Notes: generated from the sequence alone by a model not told the origin. Shown: positions 7,090-16,451, counted from the first letter of the stretch. The stretch: 54,785 nucleotides of DNA from Methanobacteriota archaeon (GCA_016841265.1 JAENZL010000001.1:1-54785); one strand, 5' to 3'. Made by a program: numbers and translations.

Positions 7090-8814
7090 TCACTCGTCAG
7101 TGGAAATTTCCCCTTTACGAGCAGCAGAGGCTTCCCCTGCTTCGAGCATTTCCTTAATCACCACTCCGTAGACAGGTCTTGCAATCACCACGCCGATGAA
7201 CACACCGATGATTGTGGTTATGGCAAAGCCCTTCAGGGCTCCAAAGCCCATCACGACCAGGGGAGACATGGCAATGATAGTGGTCGCAGCAGCCCCGAAA
7301 ATGATTCCAAAGGCTTTCCCGATCCTTGAGACAAAGACCTTTGTTGGGGGAAGCTTACCTTCGTAAAGCACTTCGTCGGTGATGATAACCAGGTGGTCAA
7401 TTCCTGTCCCTATGGCTGCTATGATACCTGCAATTGCCGCCAGGTCCATCTGCCAGCCGATGGCCGCAGCCACCCCGAGGATCATTATCACTTCACTGAT
7501 AGAAGTCCCTACCATGGGTATGAGGATCTCAGGTCTCCGGTACCTGCGGAAGACCACTACTGCCACGGCTAAGAGGGAAAGAAGGCCTGCAATCAGGGCT
7601 TCGGTCTTGAACTGCTCACCGAGAGCGGCGTCCACATGTCCGGAACCCACAAGCACCACATTCACAGGCAGAGCCCCTGCCCTGAGGTGTATCTGGAGTG
7701 CCTGAGCCTGAGCCTTGGCTTCCTCATCACTGCCGGTGGAAGCTTGCCAGGAGTAGATAGGAGCTTGTTTTAGCTGGGATGCTGCGGAATAGCTAAGGGG
7801 AGCGCTGTAGACCACGTTTTCGTCCAGGTACATTGTAAGATAGTGAGCACTCGGGTTATCCACTGCCCCGGTTTCGATTGCGACTTTCTGGAGGGCGAGC
7901 GCCCCGTCCTCGTTCAGGGTAAAGGGTGTATTCCACTGGTTGTCGTGGAAACCGGGTATCCCTACGCTTACTATGGAATCCCCGTAAAGAACATGCTGGG
8001 TATCAGTTCCTGTAGTATTGATCCTGATCTCGAATTTTCCGGGCTTTTCAGCAATGTCCTTTGCGGTTGCCAGGTCTATGCCTGCAAAGTCAATGAGGAT
8101 GTAGTCATCCCCGACTGTCCGGACAGGAATATCTTTCAGACCAAGAGAATTGAGCTTGTCGTTCAGGATTTCGCGGGTCAGGTCCCGGGTCTCAACGCTT
8201 ACCCCTTCCTTGTAGCTGGAAGCCCCGTCTTCGTTCTTGAGGATTGAACCGCCTACCTTTGCCATCAGAGCTTCGAGTTCCTCTTCGGAAACAGCAGTCC
8301 TGATTTCATAGACAAACCCTTCCCCTTCGTCAAAAGTAATGACTTCGGCATCCAGGGAATTTGCCAGGTAAAGCCGGACCAGGCTTTCCTTGCTGGTAAA
8401 GATGGTAACCTGGGTGGTTTCCTGGTTCACCCGGTCCACACTTACCCTCCCGATTTCCAGGAGCTCAAGTTCGGAGCTGCTGACCGGGACATTCGTTGTG
8501 AACGTAATGGAGTTTTCAGCTTCTGAAAGACCGTTTCCTTCCAGCTTGTTTTCCGTTATTGTTATAGGGGCTCCGATTACAGGTTCCACGAGTTCGCTGA
8601 CGATCATCTCGGAATCCGCGTCCACCTGAGCCAGAGCACCCTGCAGTTTAATCTGGAGCCAGGACCCGCCTTCCAGGTCAAGCCCGTAGTTCAGGTTCGA
8701 GGTCGTGCCTTCCCCCGAGGAATATCCTGGGTGGATTGCAATAATGGAAGCCAGCAGAGCAATAATAAAGATGATAACTCTCACGTTTTTAAAGATACTT
8801 TTTTCGTCGCTCAT
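7090..8814 (-). CDS. secD: Preprotein translocase subunit SecD
   Basis: 574 residues; with SecF it aids export through SecYE. An N-terminal membrane helix (about 10-26) is followed by the motif NYGLDLEGGSWLQI (the conserved D1 region G-x-D-L-x-G-G), a large outside domain to about residue 390, and a C-terminal block of five membrane helices with AAIGTGIDHLVIITDE in the RND-type core. The start ATG overlaps the secF stop by 4 bp (ATGA), so the two are translationally coupled. Confidence 0.93.
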   Translation of the reverse strand: MSDEKSIFKNVRVIIFIIALLASIIAIHPGYSSGEGTTSNLNYGLDLEGGSWLQIKLQGALAQVDADSEMIVSELVEPVIGAPITITENKLEGNGLSEAENSITFTTNVPVSSSELELLEIGRVSVDRVNQETTQVTIFTSKESLVRLYLANSLDAEVITFDEGEGFVYEIRTAVSEEELEALMAKVGGSILKNEDGASSYKEGVSVETRDLTREILNDKLNSLGLKDIPVRTVGDDYILIDFAGIDLATAKDIAEKPGKFEIRINTTGTDTQHVLYGDSIVSVGIPGFHDNQWNTPFTLNEDGALALQKVAIETGAVDNPSAHYLTMYLDENVVYSAPLSYSAASQLKQAPIYSWQASTGSDEEAKAQAQALQIHLRAGALPVNVVLVGSGHVDAALGEQFKTEALIAGLLSLLAVAVVVFRRYRRPEILIPMVGTSISEVIMILGVAAAIGWQMDLAAIAGIIAAIGTGIDHLVIITDEVLYEGKLPPTKVFVSRIGKAFGIIFGAAATTIIAMSPLVVMGFGALKGFAITTIIGVFIGVVIARPVYGVVIKEMLEAGEASAARKGEISTDE

Positions 8815-9716
8815 CTGTTAAACCTCCCTCTGAATTCGGGTTTCAGGACATACCAGCGCAAAATCCCCGTGTTCAGGAGCCAGGTGTTCATCAGGTCCGC
8901 AGCCAGCCCTATGATCAGGACGCTGGAAATCTGCGAGAGCAGGGTTATCTGCGTGAATGAGGGGATGACCAGGTATGGGAAAGTGGAGACAACGTACATC
9001 ACCACGAGGGCTGCAAGGGTTGTGGAGGTCATGGTAATCCCGGTCTGCATGGCCCTGGAAACTTTCTCTTCCACCGTACCTCTGCGCTTCAGCACCCTGT
9101 TAGTCAGCAGGATGTCACTGTCCACTGAATAACCGATAAGCATAAGGAGGGCTGCAACCGTCCCCAGGGAAAGCTCGATCCCTGCAATTCGCATGAAAGC
9201 TGCGGCAATCACTATGTCCGAGAAAGCCGAAAGCACAACTGCGAAAGAGGGGACAAGGCTCCTGAAGATCAGGAAGACCACAATAGCCATCCCGATAAAG
9301 GAGATTAAAAGGGCCTGGAGAGCCTGAACCTGCAGGTCTTTTCCGTAAACCGGCCCTATCTGCTTGATTTCCACGTTGGAATAACGGTCCATTACATCAT
9401 TTTCTAGCTGGCGCTGTTCCTCATTATCCATGACACCGAACTGCATGATAATCCTGTTTCCTGCCTGCCGGGCATCCATAATCGGATAATCGGAATACAG
9501 TTCTTCAAGCTCAGCAGGGGAATCGGTAGTTCCCATCGAAATCTGGGTCCCTCCCTGGAACTCCATGCCCAGGAGCAAAGGTGACCCGCTGCTTGCGAAA
9601 GAAACCAGCAGTATCGCTAAAGAAACCGCGAATACTGCAAGAGGAATTGCCAGCAACTGGCGATTATCGTGACCCTTCACGAAGGAATCTAAAAAATCGG
9701 TAAAACCTGTTGCCAT
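8811..9716 (-). CDS. secF: Preprotein translocase subunit SecF
   Basis: 301 residues, six predicted membrane segments: one near residues 20-42, the rest from about 135 on. The conserved LLGMEFQGGTQI motif and the LMLIGYSVDSDILLTNR signature of the SecF core are present. It is first in the secF-secD pair; the order secF then secD with a 4-bp overlap is usual in euryarchaea. Confidence 0.93.
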   Translation of the reverse strand: MATGFTDFLDSFVKGHDNRQLLAIPLAVFAVSLAILLVSFASSGSPLLLGMEFQGGTQISMGTTDSPAELEELYSDYPIMDARQAGNRIIMQFGVMDNEEQRQLENDVMDRYSNVEIKQIGPVYGKDLQVQALQALLISFIGMAIVVFLIFRSLVPSFAVVLSAFSDIVIAAAFMRIAGIELSLGTVAALLMLIGYSVDSDILLTNRVLKRRGTVEEKVSRAMQTGITMTSTTLAALVVMYVVSTFPYLVIPSFTQITLLSQISSVLIIGLAADLMNTWLLNTGILRWYVLKPEFRGRFNR

Positions 9717-10093
9717 AATTTAATACTCCGGATGAATGCATCTATTTTTTCCTTGAACGTATCCGAGTCTGTTTTTTATAATCCAAATTGATAAGTCGAA
9801 TTGAGAATCCATTTATGATCCAGATTCATAATTCAAATTTATGATCCAAATTTATGATCCAAATTTATATACAGAGTTTGTAGTACTAAACATACCCGGT
9901 AACTCCGGACTCGGCCGGAAAAAAATTCCGATTGCGGTTCCGGAAATAAGTGATCAACACATCTTAATAATGCTGATGAATTTAATCTGTTTTAATTCTG
10001 TACTCTCATCGATTATATCAATTCTTCTCTCTAAGCAAAGATTCATTTCATTTAAAATTAATCTCAAAAATGGCACAAATCCTAACGTCACAA

Positions 10094-10103
10094 CTATATA
10101 TAC
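10094..10103 (+). promoter_or_regulatory. TATA box of the dCMP deaminase gene
   Basis: CTATATATAC centred near 10098. A start about 26 nt downstream falls at 10124-10126, so the mRNA would be almost leaderless. This settles the start codon at 10126 rather than the longer open frame from 9841. Confidence 0.65.
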
Positions 10104-10125
10104 GAGTTACTGTCCATTAAAAATA

Positions 10126-10596
10126 ATGACAGAAAGACCATCCCTTGACGAATACTTCCTCGAAATCGCCTTCGTGGTAGGCAAACGGGCCACCTGCCTC
10201 AGGAACAACGTGGGGGCGGTGATTGTCCGGGACAAGCGCATCCTTTCAACCGGATACAATGGCGCCCCAAGCGGCATGGACCACTGCCTGGATATAGGTT
10301 GCATCCGGGAACTGGAAAACATCCCATCGGGCACACGGCACGAGAAATGCCGGGCAGTGCATGCGGAGCAAAATGCCATTATACAGGCTGCCCTCCACGG
10401 CGTGAGCATTGCCGGGGCAACCCTCTACTGCACCCACCAGCCCTGTATCCTCTGCGCAAAAATGATCATCAATTCAAAAATAAAAAAAGTCGTGTACTCA
10501 ACCCCTTACCCGGACAGCGATTCTCTGAACTATTTCAAGGATGCGGGAGTGGAAGTCGAGTATGTCCCCTTTAAACAAGGAAAAGATTCGGACTGA
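10126..10596 (+). CDS. dCMP/cytidine deaminase family protein
   Basis: 156 residues. Zinc-dependent deaminase of the ComEB/dCMP deaminase type, which makes dUMP from dCMP for thymidylate synthesis. Zinc ligands are seen in HAE (79-81, with Glu81 the proton shuttle) and PCILC (Cys107, Cys110). The substrate-site region [14 protein letters not shown] is typical of dCMP deaminases. The frame is open upstream to 9841, but that part has no conserved look and lies upstream of the TATA box. It is single and faces cofE. Confidence 0.88.
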   Translation: MTERPSLDEYFLEIAFVVGKRATCLRNNVGAVIVRDKRILSTGYNGAPSGMDHCLDIGCIRELENIPSGTRHEKCRAVHAEQNAIIQAALHGVSIAGATLYCTHQPCILCAKMIINSKIKKVVYSTPYPDSDSLNYFKDAGVEVEYVPFKQGKDSD

Positions 10597-10602
10597 AAAG
10601 AA

Positions 10603-10631
10603 GAAAAGCCCGGCTTTTCAGCTTATTTTTT
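10603..10631. terminator. Terminator between convergent dCMP deaminase and cofE
   Basis: GAAAAGC (10603-10609) pairs with GCTTTTC (10613-10619), then TTATTTTTT. Its symmetrical A/T arms could serve both strands. Confidence 0.7.
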
Positions 10632-10644
10632 ATATATCTTATTA

Positions 10645-11406
10645 TTATTTTTTCAAAAGGCAGCGAAGCCCTTTTTTGATGACGTCAAAATCTTCCGGAC
10701 GGTACATTTCCTTCATTCCCGGGTAGTCTTCACAATAATAATCGAGACCCCTGATAACAATCACAGGAACGCCGCCGTTACCTTCTCCCATCAGAAGGTT
10801 TGCAGCCCCTGCAAGTTCATCGGAAACAGCTTCTTCGGTGATTTCCAGGGTTTTTCCGAAAAGGTCTTTTTCCCCAATCCAGCGCTTGACGGGTTTAATT
10901 TTGTAGAGCCCAATAGCAATTCCTGTCTGCCCGATCTTGAACGCCCGGCCGTTAGTGTCCGTGATAATCACGCTGAGCTTTTTCCCACTAAGGGTTTCAA
11001 GCATCTCTCCGATTATTGCAGCACTGGCGTCAGGATTTTCAGGGGTGTTCAGCAGCAGCTCACCCTCGACGTTTGAGTCGTCAATCCCCGCGTTTACGCA
11101 GGTGTGCCCTGCAAGAGTCGTTGCGAGAATGAAAGGGGCTTCTACCAGGATCTCCTTGCTCCGAAAAAGGACCGCCTGTACAAAACGTGGGTCCTGCCCA
11201 TTCCTGGACGCAAGCTCAAGCGCCCGTTCTCCGGGGATGATATCCTCAAGCCTGAAAGTCAGCCCTTCGGCTTTTCCGACTATTGTGGAGGCGATGATAA
11301 CTATGTCCCGGTCCTCAAGAACGATATTTTCACAGATAATGGAAGGAAGGTCATCACCCTTCCGAATCAGAGGGATATGTTCTACGGCTATGGCTTCGAA
11401 TTTCAA
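10645..11406 (-). CDS. cofE: Coenzyme F420-0:L-glutamate ligase CofE
   Basis: 253 residues, GTP-dependent enzyme that adds the gamma-linked glutamates to F420-0, the hydride carrier of methanogenesis. Recognised by IVIASTIVGKAEG near the N-terminus, HTCVNAGID in the middle, the metal/nucleotide region IITDTNGRAFKIGQTGIAIG, and the C-terminal AGAANLLMGEGNGGVPVIVIRG. The start is a TTG (11404-11406) with GAGGA 8 nt upstream; no ATG fits. Length matches the archaeal family. Confidence 0.93.
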   Translation of the reverse strand: MKFEAIAVEHIPLIRKGDDLPSIICENIVLEDRDIVIIASTIVGKAEGLTFRLEDIIPGERALELASRNGQDPRFVQAVLFRSKEILVEAPFILATTLAGHTCVNAGIDDSNVEGELLLNTPENPDASAAIIGEMLETLSGKKLSVIITDTNGRAFKIGQTGIAIGLYKIKPVKRWIGEKDLFGKTLEITEEAVSDELAGAANLLMGEGNGGVPVIVIRGLDYYCEDYPGMKEMYRPEDFDVIKKGLRCLLKK

Positions 11407-11712
11407 GCGGATTCCTCAAAGTTTTGTTAGGGTTGTAAGAGTATTAATAGTAGACATAGAAATGACAGGGAAAAGGTATGCAATGGATATATCAGGAGTA
11501 TATAAGAGTCATATGATGAGGCACATGAGAGACGTCTGATGAGATATTTAAAGCGGATTAAAGCACTCCCACAGTTGAGAATAATTTTGATCAGTAAAGG
11601 CACTAAACGTGAACTACCCGCTAAATCTAAAGATTTAACGGGCTTCTTGCTTCATTTCCCCTAAGTATCCTAGACGAATCCACAAGCTTAACCCCACGTT
11701 CCATAGGGAAGA

Positions 11713-12828
11713 TTATATTACTATCAAATTTTGCTCTTGCAGAGCAAACTTTTTAATGTTTATGGCTGCGTTTATGTCCCTATCATGTTCTGTTTTACAT
11801 TCAGGGCAAACCCATTCCCTTATTTCTAGAGTTATGTCCTTATTATGATAGCCGCAAACATTACACAACTTTGTTGATGGTTCAAATTGTCCTATTCTCA
11901 GAATGGTTTTTCCGTACCATTCGGCTTTATACTCCATTTTTGTAATGAAGCTAGACCATGAAGCATCACTTATAGCCTGTGCAAGACAATGATTTTTTAC
12001 CATGTTCTTAACTTTCAGAGTTTCAAATGCTATTGCTTGGTTCTCGCTGATTAATCTTAGTGAAACTTTATGCTGAAAGTCGTTTCTTTGGTTTTTTACT
12101 TTTTCGTGAACTTTAGCAAGCCTTTTCTTAGCCTTTTCCCGATTCTTTGAGCCTTTCTTTTTCCGGCTTAACTGCTTGCTAACAACTTTAAGACGTTTTA
12201 AGGATTTTTTAAGGTATTTGGGGTTATCAATTTTTTCCCCATTTGACAAAACAGCAAAATCTTTAATTCCAACATCAACACCGATAGTATTTTGTTCTGT
12301 GAATTTTTGCTTTTCAGGAACTTCTTTTCCATCATCAACAAGAATACTAATGAAATATTGTTCTGTTGAAGTTCTGGATATTGTTGCGATTTTTAATACT
12401 CCTTCGAAAGTCCGGTGAAGAACGGCTTTAATTTCTCCAATTTTTGGAAGTTTGACTATATTTTTTTCAAAATCTACTGTATAATGTTGAGGAATTTCAA
12501 AGGATTGAAGGGGATTTTTTTTAGATTTGAAGTTTGGGAAACCTGCTTTTTCCCTGAAGAACTTAGTAAAAGCATTTTCTACATTTTTTGTCATTGCTTG
12601 CAATGACTGAGAATTTGATTCCTTTAACCATTCATGTTCTTTTTTTAGTTCAGGAATCATTTTATTAATGTCGAATCTGGAAAATGATTTTCCTTCTTCT
12701 TGATATGATTTAATTTTTAGTTCTAAAGCCCAATTAAAAACAAATCGACAGCTACCTATATGTTTTGCTATCATCGTTTTTTGTTCAGTTGTAGGATTTA
12801 ACCTAAACTTGTAGGCTTTTAACATCAA
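11713..12828 (-). CDS. tnpB: TnpB, RNA-guided nuclease of the IS605 element
   Basis: 371 residues. The N-terminal part YKFRLNPTTEQ is the usual TnpB beginning. The RuvC residues appear intact: Asp185 in GVDVGIKDFAVLS, Glu269 in AFETLKVKNM, Asp351 in HDRDINAAINI. A zinc ribbon lies between them (Cys322, Cys325, Cys341, Cys344). Length and motifs suggest an active, omega-RNA-guided nuclease; the guide RNA should be read from the 3' end of the gene into the right end near 11609-11712. The two lead Met codons (MMLKAYKF) leave the start uncertain by one residue. Confidence 0.93.
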   Translation of the reverse strand: MMLKAYKFRLNPTTEQKTMIAKHIGSCRFVFNWALELKIKSYQEEGKSFSRFDINKMIPELKKEHEWLKESNSQSLQAMTKNVENAFTKFFREKAGFPNFKSKKNPLQSFEIPQHYTVDFEKNIVKLPKIGEIKAVLHRTFEGVLKIATISRTSTEQYFISILVDDGKEVPEKQKFTEQNTIGVDVGIKDFAVLSNGEKIDNPKYLKKSLKRLKVVSKQLSRKKKGSKNREKAKKRLAKVHEKVKNQRNDFQHKVSLRLISENQAIAFETLKVKNMVKNHCLAQAISDASWSSFITKMEYKAEWYGKTILRIGQFEPSTKLCNVCGYHNKDITLEIREWVCPECKTEHDRDINAAINIKKFALQEQNLIVI

Positions 12829-12878
12829 ACAAGTATATGCTTTACCAGATTATATGCTTTGTGGTAAAATAGAATACT

Positions 12879-13274
12879 ATGAAATATGAAACTGAGAATC
12901 ATAGCAAATTTTTGTTAATGTACCACATTATTTTTGTTTGCAAATATAGAAAAAAGATACTTGAACCAATAGATCAGGAACTAAAAAATTTGATATATTT
13001 AATTTCAGAAAATTCTGATTTTAAAATTGTAGAAATGGAAACGGACAAAGACCATATACACATCCTTGTTGAGAGCAAAACAAAAATTAGCAGACTTTCT
13101 ATAGTTAGAAAGTTAAAGTAGTTAACTACATATAGACTATGGAGAACTCAGGAATCATATTTAAGCCAATTCTATAGAAATGAAAATACGTTATGGAGTG
13201 ATGGGTACTTTGCCTGTAGTATTGGAAATGTTAGCAGGGAGACTTTAGAAATGTATATACGGAATCAGGGTTAA
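12879..13274 (+). CDS. tnpA: TnpA, Y1 HUH transposase with one in-frame UAG
   Basis: The frame of 132 codons has a single TAG at 13119-13121 (codon 81); it is otherwise complete. The HUH motif is at His59-Ile-His61 (KDHIHILVE). After the UAG it continues LTTYRLWRTQESYLSQFYRN and reaches the catalytic tyrosine at about Tyr126 (MYIRNQG). A change of CAG (Gln) to TAG explains the codon. In most hosts this would be a dead gene; the host here decodes UAG as pyrrolysine in mtmB, so full-length TnpA could still be made. Treat as pseudogene or UAG-readthrough gene. Confidence 0.8.
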
Positions 13275-13324
13275 GTTGACGCTTATATCCCCTAGGCTAA
13301 AGACCTGGGGGTTTTACGCTGTTA

Positions 13325-13333
13325 TTTATAAAT
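13325..13333 (+). promoter_or_regulatory. TATA box for the C/D RNA candidate
   Basis: TTTATAAAT is centred 28 nt before the first base of the flanking stem at 13358. A second TATA-like string (13342-13350) is too close. Confidence 0.5.
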
Positions 13334-13357
13334 AAGACCATCTATATATTACTTTTT

Positions 13358-13420
13358 GCGGCGATGATGAGAGTTACCCCGACCGAGCAAAGTATGACGA
13401 GAACTATTTCCTGATGCCGC
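13358..13420 (+). ncRNA. Candidate box C/D guide RNA
   Basis: All parts of an archaeal C/D sRNA occur in order: terminal stem GCGGC (13358-13362), box C ATGATGA (13364-13370), a 12-nt spacer, box D' CCGA (13383-13386), box C' ATGACGA (13394-13400), a 10-nt spacer, box D CTGA (13411-13414) and stem GCCGC (13416-13420). The 12-nt C-D' spacer is the standard length; D' and C' carry one change each and the second spacer is 2 nt short. Such RNAs guide 2'-O-methylation of rRNA or tRNA by fibrillarin; the two guides are GAGTTACCCCGA and GAACTATTTC. I could not assign targets. Confidence 0.65.
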
Positions 13421-13530
13421 ACTTTTCTTCAACTTCACAGACCTATGCCTCAGCCCGGGGCTTCAGGGCCAAAACAGCACCTCGTGGTCAAACCGGCACC
13501 CGTGTTTTCCCTTAGCTTTGCATTACAAAT

Positions 13531-13590
13531 GCCAGTTAATGCCAGCTAATACCAGTTAATACCAGCTAATGCCAGCTAATACCAGCTGAA
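13531..13590. repeat. 10-nt tandem repeat, six copies
   Basis: Six units of (A/G)CCAG(T/C)TAAT, the last ending in CTGAA. The period is close to one helix turn. It lies 60 nt before the 130-aa gene at 13651. The variable bases are all transitions. Confidence 0.9.
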
Positions 13591-13650
13591 AATCCGATAT
13601 ATTTGAGCATTCTTATTTAGTTTGCCGTCCAAAGCTTTCAGGGTGAAAAA

Positions 13651-14043
13651 ATGAGTCAGTATGACCTTGACGTAATAATACAGAAAATTCAGGACAAAAG
13701 CCCCTTCGAGCACAAAGACAATATAAAGAGCAGAGCAAGGACCCTGAAAATCGTAATATCCAGGCTTTATTACTCCCTGAAATATACAAAAGAGCCCCAG
13801 GAAACCCGGGAAAAGGTTACGCAACTCTTGCTCCACCACGGACAGTTCAGCAAAGAAGAAATAGATAAACTCTTCGAGCATGTATCCAGGCGGCAGACCA
13901 CTGATTATTCAGAAGAATTCCTGAAACAGCACCCTGAACTCACAAAAGCCGAAGGTTCGGAAGGCAAGGAAGCCCCTGATAACAAGGGAATAGGAGAAGA
14001 AAAACCCGAAGAAATAAAATACATTTTCCCTCGTTATACATGA
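13651..14043 (+). CDS. Conserved-looking hypothetical protein, 130 aa, charged
   Basis: The first 85 residues look helical with alternating charge (DLDVIIQKIQDKSP, TLKIVISRLYYSLKYTKEP, REKVTQLLLHHGQFSKEEID), and the C-terminal third is low-complexity and rich in Glu, Lys and Pro. There are no membrane spans or metal motifs. The start ATG is preceded by GGTGAAAAA. Codon use resembles the neighbours, so it is likely a real gene. I do not recognise the family. Confidence 0.65.
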   Translation: MSQYDLDVIIQKIQDKSPFEHKDNIKSRARTLKIVISRLYYSLKYTKEPQETREKVTQLLLHHGQFSKEEIDKLFEHVSRRQTTDYSEEFLKQHPELTKAEGSEGKEAPDNKGIGEEKPEEIKYIFPRYT

Positions 14044-14146
14044 ATATATTGAAAAAATCAAAAAAGAAATTAAAAAAAAGTAAGGACTTGATGAAAAAGT
14101 AGGGAGTGAAAAGAAGTTTCCCTAAGTCACCGGGTCTTTTTGAAAA

Positions 14147-14611
14147 TTACTCGATATCTATCTTTTTCTTGGGCTCTTCGAGCTGGAGTTTCGGAATCGT
14201 TATTGTCAGGACCCCGTTTTCCATTTTTGCAGTTGCTTTTTCGTCCGTGACGTTGGTTGGCAGGCGGACCGCCCGGTAAAAGCGCGTGTAAGCCCGCTCC
14301 CGGCGCAGATAACCCTCTTCTTCGGTTTCCTTTTCCCGGCCGCATTTTGCGCTGATCTCAAGCATGTCTTCTTTTACGTTTATTTCAATATCTTTCTTAT
14401 CGACTCCCGGAAGGTCGGTGGTAACTACGAGTTTGTTTTCTTCTTCCATGATGTCAATGGCAGGAGCGTATACTTTACCCCCTGCCCACTCTTCAACTGG
14501 CATGAACTCTTCAAACAGCTGGTTCAGGCGATCCTGCGTCCTCTTGATCTCATCAAACGGATCCCAGCGTACAGGACCTCCGGAAGGTCTTCTGACAGGC
14601 CATTTAACCAT
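14147..14611 (-). CDS. Small heat-shock protein, Hsp20 family
   Basis: 154 residues. The alpha-crystallin domain spans about 48-140: it begins YAPAIDIMEEENKLVVTTDL, contains DLPGVDKKDIEINV and ends in the conserved A-x-x-x-NGVLTITIPK stretch. A short C-terminal tail (EPKKKIDIE) carries an I-x-I-like end. The N-terminal part WDPFDEIKRTQDRLNQLFEEF is the usual amphipathic arm. Role: ATP-independent holding of unfolding proteins, as an oligomer. It is a single gene; the upstream AT-rich region on the minus strand holds the promoter. Confidence 0.92.
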   Translation of the reverse strand: MVKWPVRRPSGGPVRWDPFDEIKRTQDRLNQLFEEFMPVEEWAGGKVYAPAIDIMEEENKLVVTTDLPGVDKKDIEINVKEDMLEISAKCGREKETEEEGYLRRERAYTRFYRAVRLPTNVTDEKATAKMENGVLTITIPKLQLEEPKKKIDIE

Positions 14612-14732
14612 AAAAATACCCCCTTAAATGAAGTGATAACGTTCAATATTTGAATACATTGAGAGCAAATATATAGTTTTTCTGAGAAAATATAATTAGT
14701 ATGTTAAGTAAACAATAAAGAAATAAAAGAAG

Positions 14733-14780
14733 TTGCAGAAAGGAAAAATTGCAGAAAGGAAAAATTGCAGAAAGGAAAAA
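14733..14780. repeat. 16-nt tandem repeat, three copies
   Basis: Three exact copies of TTGCAGAAAGGAAAAA, followed by a hairpin TTCCCG...CGGGAA (14781-14805). It lies between the apgM stop and the hsp20 start. Confidence 0.95.
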
Positions 14781-14828
14781 TTCCCGAAATTCGAAAATCC
14801 GGGAATAACAACACAGAATGTAAGGCAA

Positions 14829-16025
14829 TTATTCGGCTCTTATAATCATCCCAACAAGGTCCGAAGCTTTCACAATGCCCATAGAACCATTTTGAACAGA
14901 CTCCTCATCAAAAGCCCCGGCTCCATCCGGATCTGCCTTATCGGTCCTGTAGACTGCGAAAGGCACAGGGTCCGAAGTATGGGTTTTTAAGGAGATGGGA
15001 GTCGGGTGGTCGGGCATTACAAGGATGGTAAAAGGCTCATCAGAGGCTTGGGCATGCTTAAGGATGGGAGCGACGATCCTGCGGTCAAAATCCTCAACAG
15101 CTTTTAGCTTCTTCTCAAGGCTTCCTTCGTGTCCTGCCTCGTCCGGGGCTTCTACATGGACAAAAACGAGATCCTGAGTCTCAAAAGCTTCGATTGCGGC
15201 GCGGGCTTTTCCCTCATAGTTCGTGTCAAGGTAACCGGTGGCTCCCGGGACTTCTATTACTTCAAGCCCTGCATAGACTCCTATTCCTTTCAGGAGGTCC
15301 ACCGCCGAGATCACGGCTCCGGTCTTCCCGTAAAGCTCCTTGAAGGAGGTGAACTGCGGGGCGTGCCCCTGGCCCCAGACCCAGATGGAATTGGCCGGGT
15401 TTTTGCCTTCCTCGGCCCTCTTCAGGTTCACCGGGTGCAATTCCAGAATCTCCATGGAAGCCTCCATAAGGTCCCTGAAGAAGTCCTCTTCCTCTCCTTT
15501 AGGGAGATGTTCCGCCACCCTTTCCCCGGTCACATCGTGGGGAGGAGTGCATTCCATTTCGATACCTCTGTCCCCTCTTGCGACCAGAAGGTGCCTGTAG
15601 CTAATTCCGGGGTAGAACTTAAGTTCCTCAGTCCTTAATTCCGAATCAAGAGTCTCGATAAGGGTTTTCGCTTCATCACTGCTTATGTGTCCTGCACTGT
15701 AATCCTTTACTAATCCGTTTTCAATTGTCACGAGGTTGCATCTGAAAGCCACATCGTCCGCGGCAAGAGCCACTCCCATGCTCGCAGCTTCCAGAGGAGC
15801 CCGACCGGAATAGTAGACTGCGGGGTCATAACCGAGAATGGACATGTTTGCCACATCACTGCCGGGGGGAAAGCCTTCCGGCACAGTTCTTGCAAGCCCT
15901 GCTTTTCCGCGGGCTGCGATGGAATCCATAGCTGGAGTACTGGCTGCCTGGAGGATTGTCTTTCCACCCAGATCCTCAATAGGATAATCCGCCATTCCGT
16001 CTCCTATAAGTACGGCGTATTTCAT
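14829..16025 (-). CDS. apgM: Cofactor-independent phosphoglycerate mutase, archaeal type (ApgM)
   Basis: 398 residues, alkaline-phosphatase superfamily. Interconverts 2- and 3-phosphoglycerate in glycolysis and gluconeogenesis. Metal and active-site regions are seen as [11 protein letters not shown] at the N-terminus, [14 protein letters not shown] (with the expected catalytic serine), [12 protein letters not shown], and [14 protein letters not shown] near the C-terminus. The first ATG gives family length. Transcribed away from aspartate kinase across a 426-bp gap. Confidence 0.93.
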   Translation of the reverse strand: MKYAVLIGDGMADYPIEDLGGKTILQAASTPAMDSIAARGKAGLARTVPEGFPPGSDVANMSILGYDPAVYYSGRAPLEAASMGVALAADDVAFRCNLVTIENGLVKDYSAGHISSDEAKTLIETLDSELRTEELKFYPGISYRHLLVARGDRGIEMECTPPHDVTGERVAEHLPKGEEEDFFRDLMEASMEILELHPVNLKRAEEGKNPANSIWVWGQGHAPQFTSFKELYGKTGAVISAVDLLKGIGVYAGLEVIEVPGATGYLDTNYEGKARAAIEAFETQDLVFVHVEAPDEAGHEGSLEKKLKAVEDFDRRIVAPILKHAQASDEPFTILVMPDHPTPISLKTHTSDPVPFAVYRTDKADPDGAGAFDEESVQNGSMGIVKASDLVGMIIRAE

Positions 16026-16451
16026 TGCTTCACCTGTGTTTAACTGTTTTACTCTCTTTCACTTGGGGATAAGATATATCCCTTTCTACCGTTCCCTTCT
16101 ACAAGGCACTGCAAAGCCTGCCTGCAAGAGATTTTCCAAGGTTTCAATCTACACTTTGCTACACTTTGTTTTACACAAATGTTATAATATAGTACCTATA
16201 TCCTATACAGGAAATGCTTGCAGCGTAAATTATATTAATCTGCAAAAAGAGCCGGCGTGTAAATGCCCGTTCAAAAAAAAACCGCATCAGAGAAAGGCAA
16301 ACTGCAAACAGGACAGATAAACATTGAATAATATTCAGCATTAAATAAATTTCAGGAAATAATGCCAATTAGAATAAACCTGCTAAAAATAAATCATTAA
16401 ATGATTGAGATTAAAAATATTTTTATTTAAATTCTGAAATGTGATTCGATC
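16026..16451. other. Divergent intergenic region, apgM / aspartate kinase
   Basis: No gene seen. AT-rich tracts near 16405-16430 (TTTTTATTTAAAT) could be the promoter region for the aspartate kinase; the apgM promoter should lie near 16050-16080 on the minus strand. Confidence 0.4.

Larger units (their letters stand above)
11609..13320 (-). mobile_element. IS200/IS605-family element with divergent tnpA and tnpB
   Basis: The right end lies at 11609-11646: on the minus strand AAGCCCG, a near-palindromic stem around TAAATCTTTAGATTTA, then GCGGGTAGTTCAC. The left end is a hairpin at 13289-13311 (CCCCTAGG with CCTGGGGG) just after tnpA. tnpB and tnpA start 51 bp apart and point away from each other, as in IS608. 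The outermost bases are approximate because these elements make no target duplication. Confidence 0.85.

Noticed and set aside
9841-10125. Extended N-terminus for dCMP deaminase
   Set aside because: It lies upstream of a TATA box placed for a leaderless start at 10126, and has no conserved pattern.
11510-11545. C/D-like pair of TGATGA boxes near cofE
   Set aside because: Two C-like boxes but no D box at a fitting distance.
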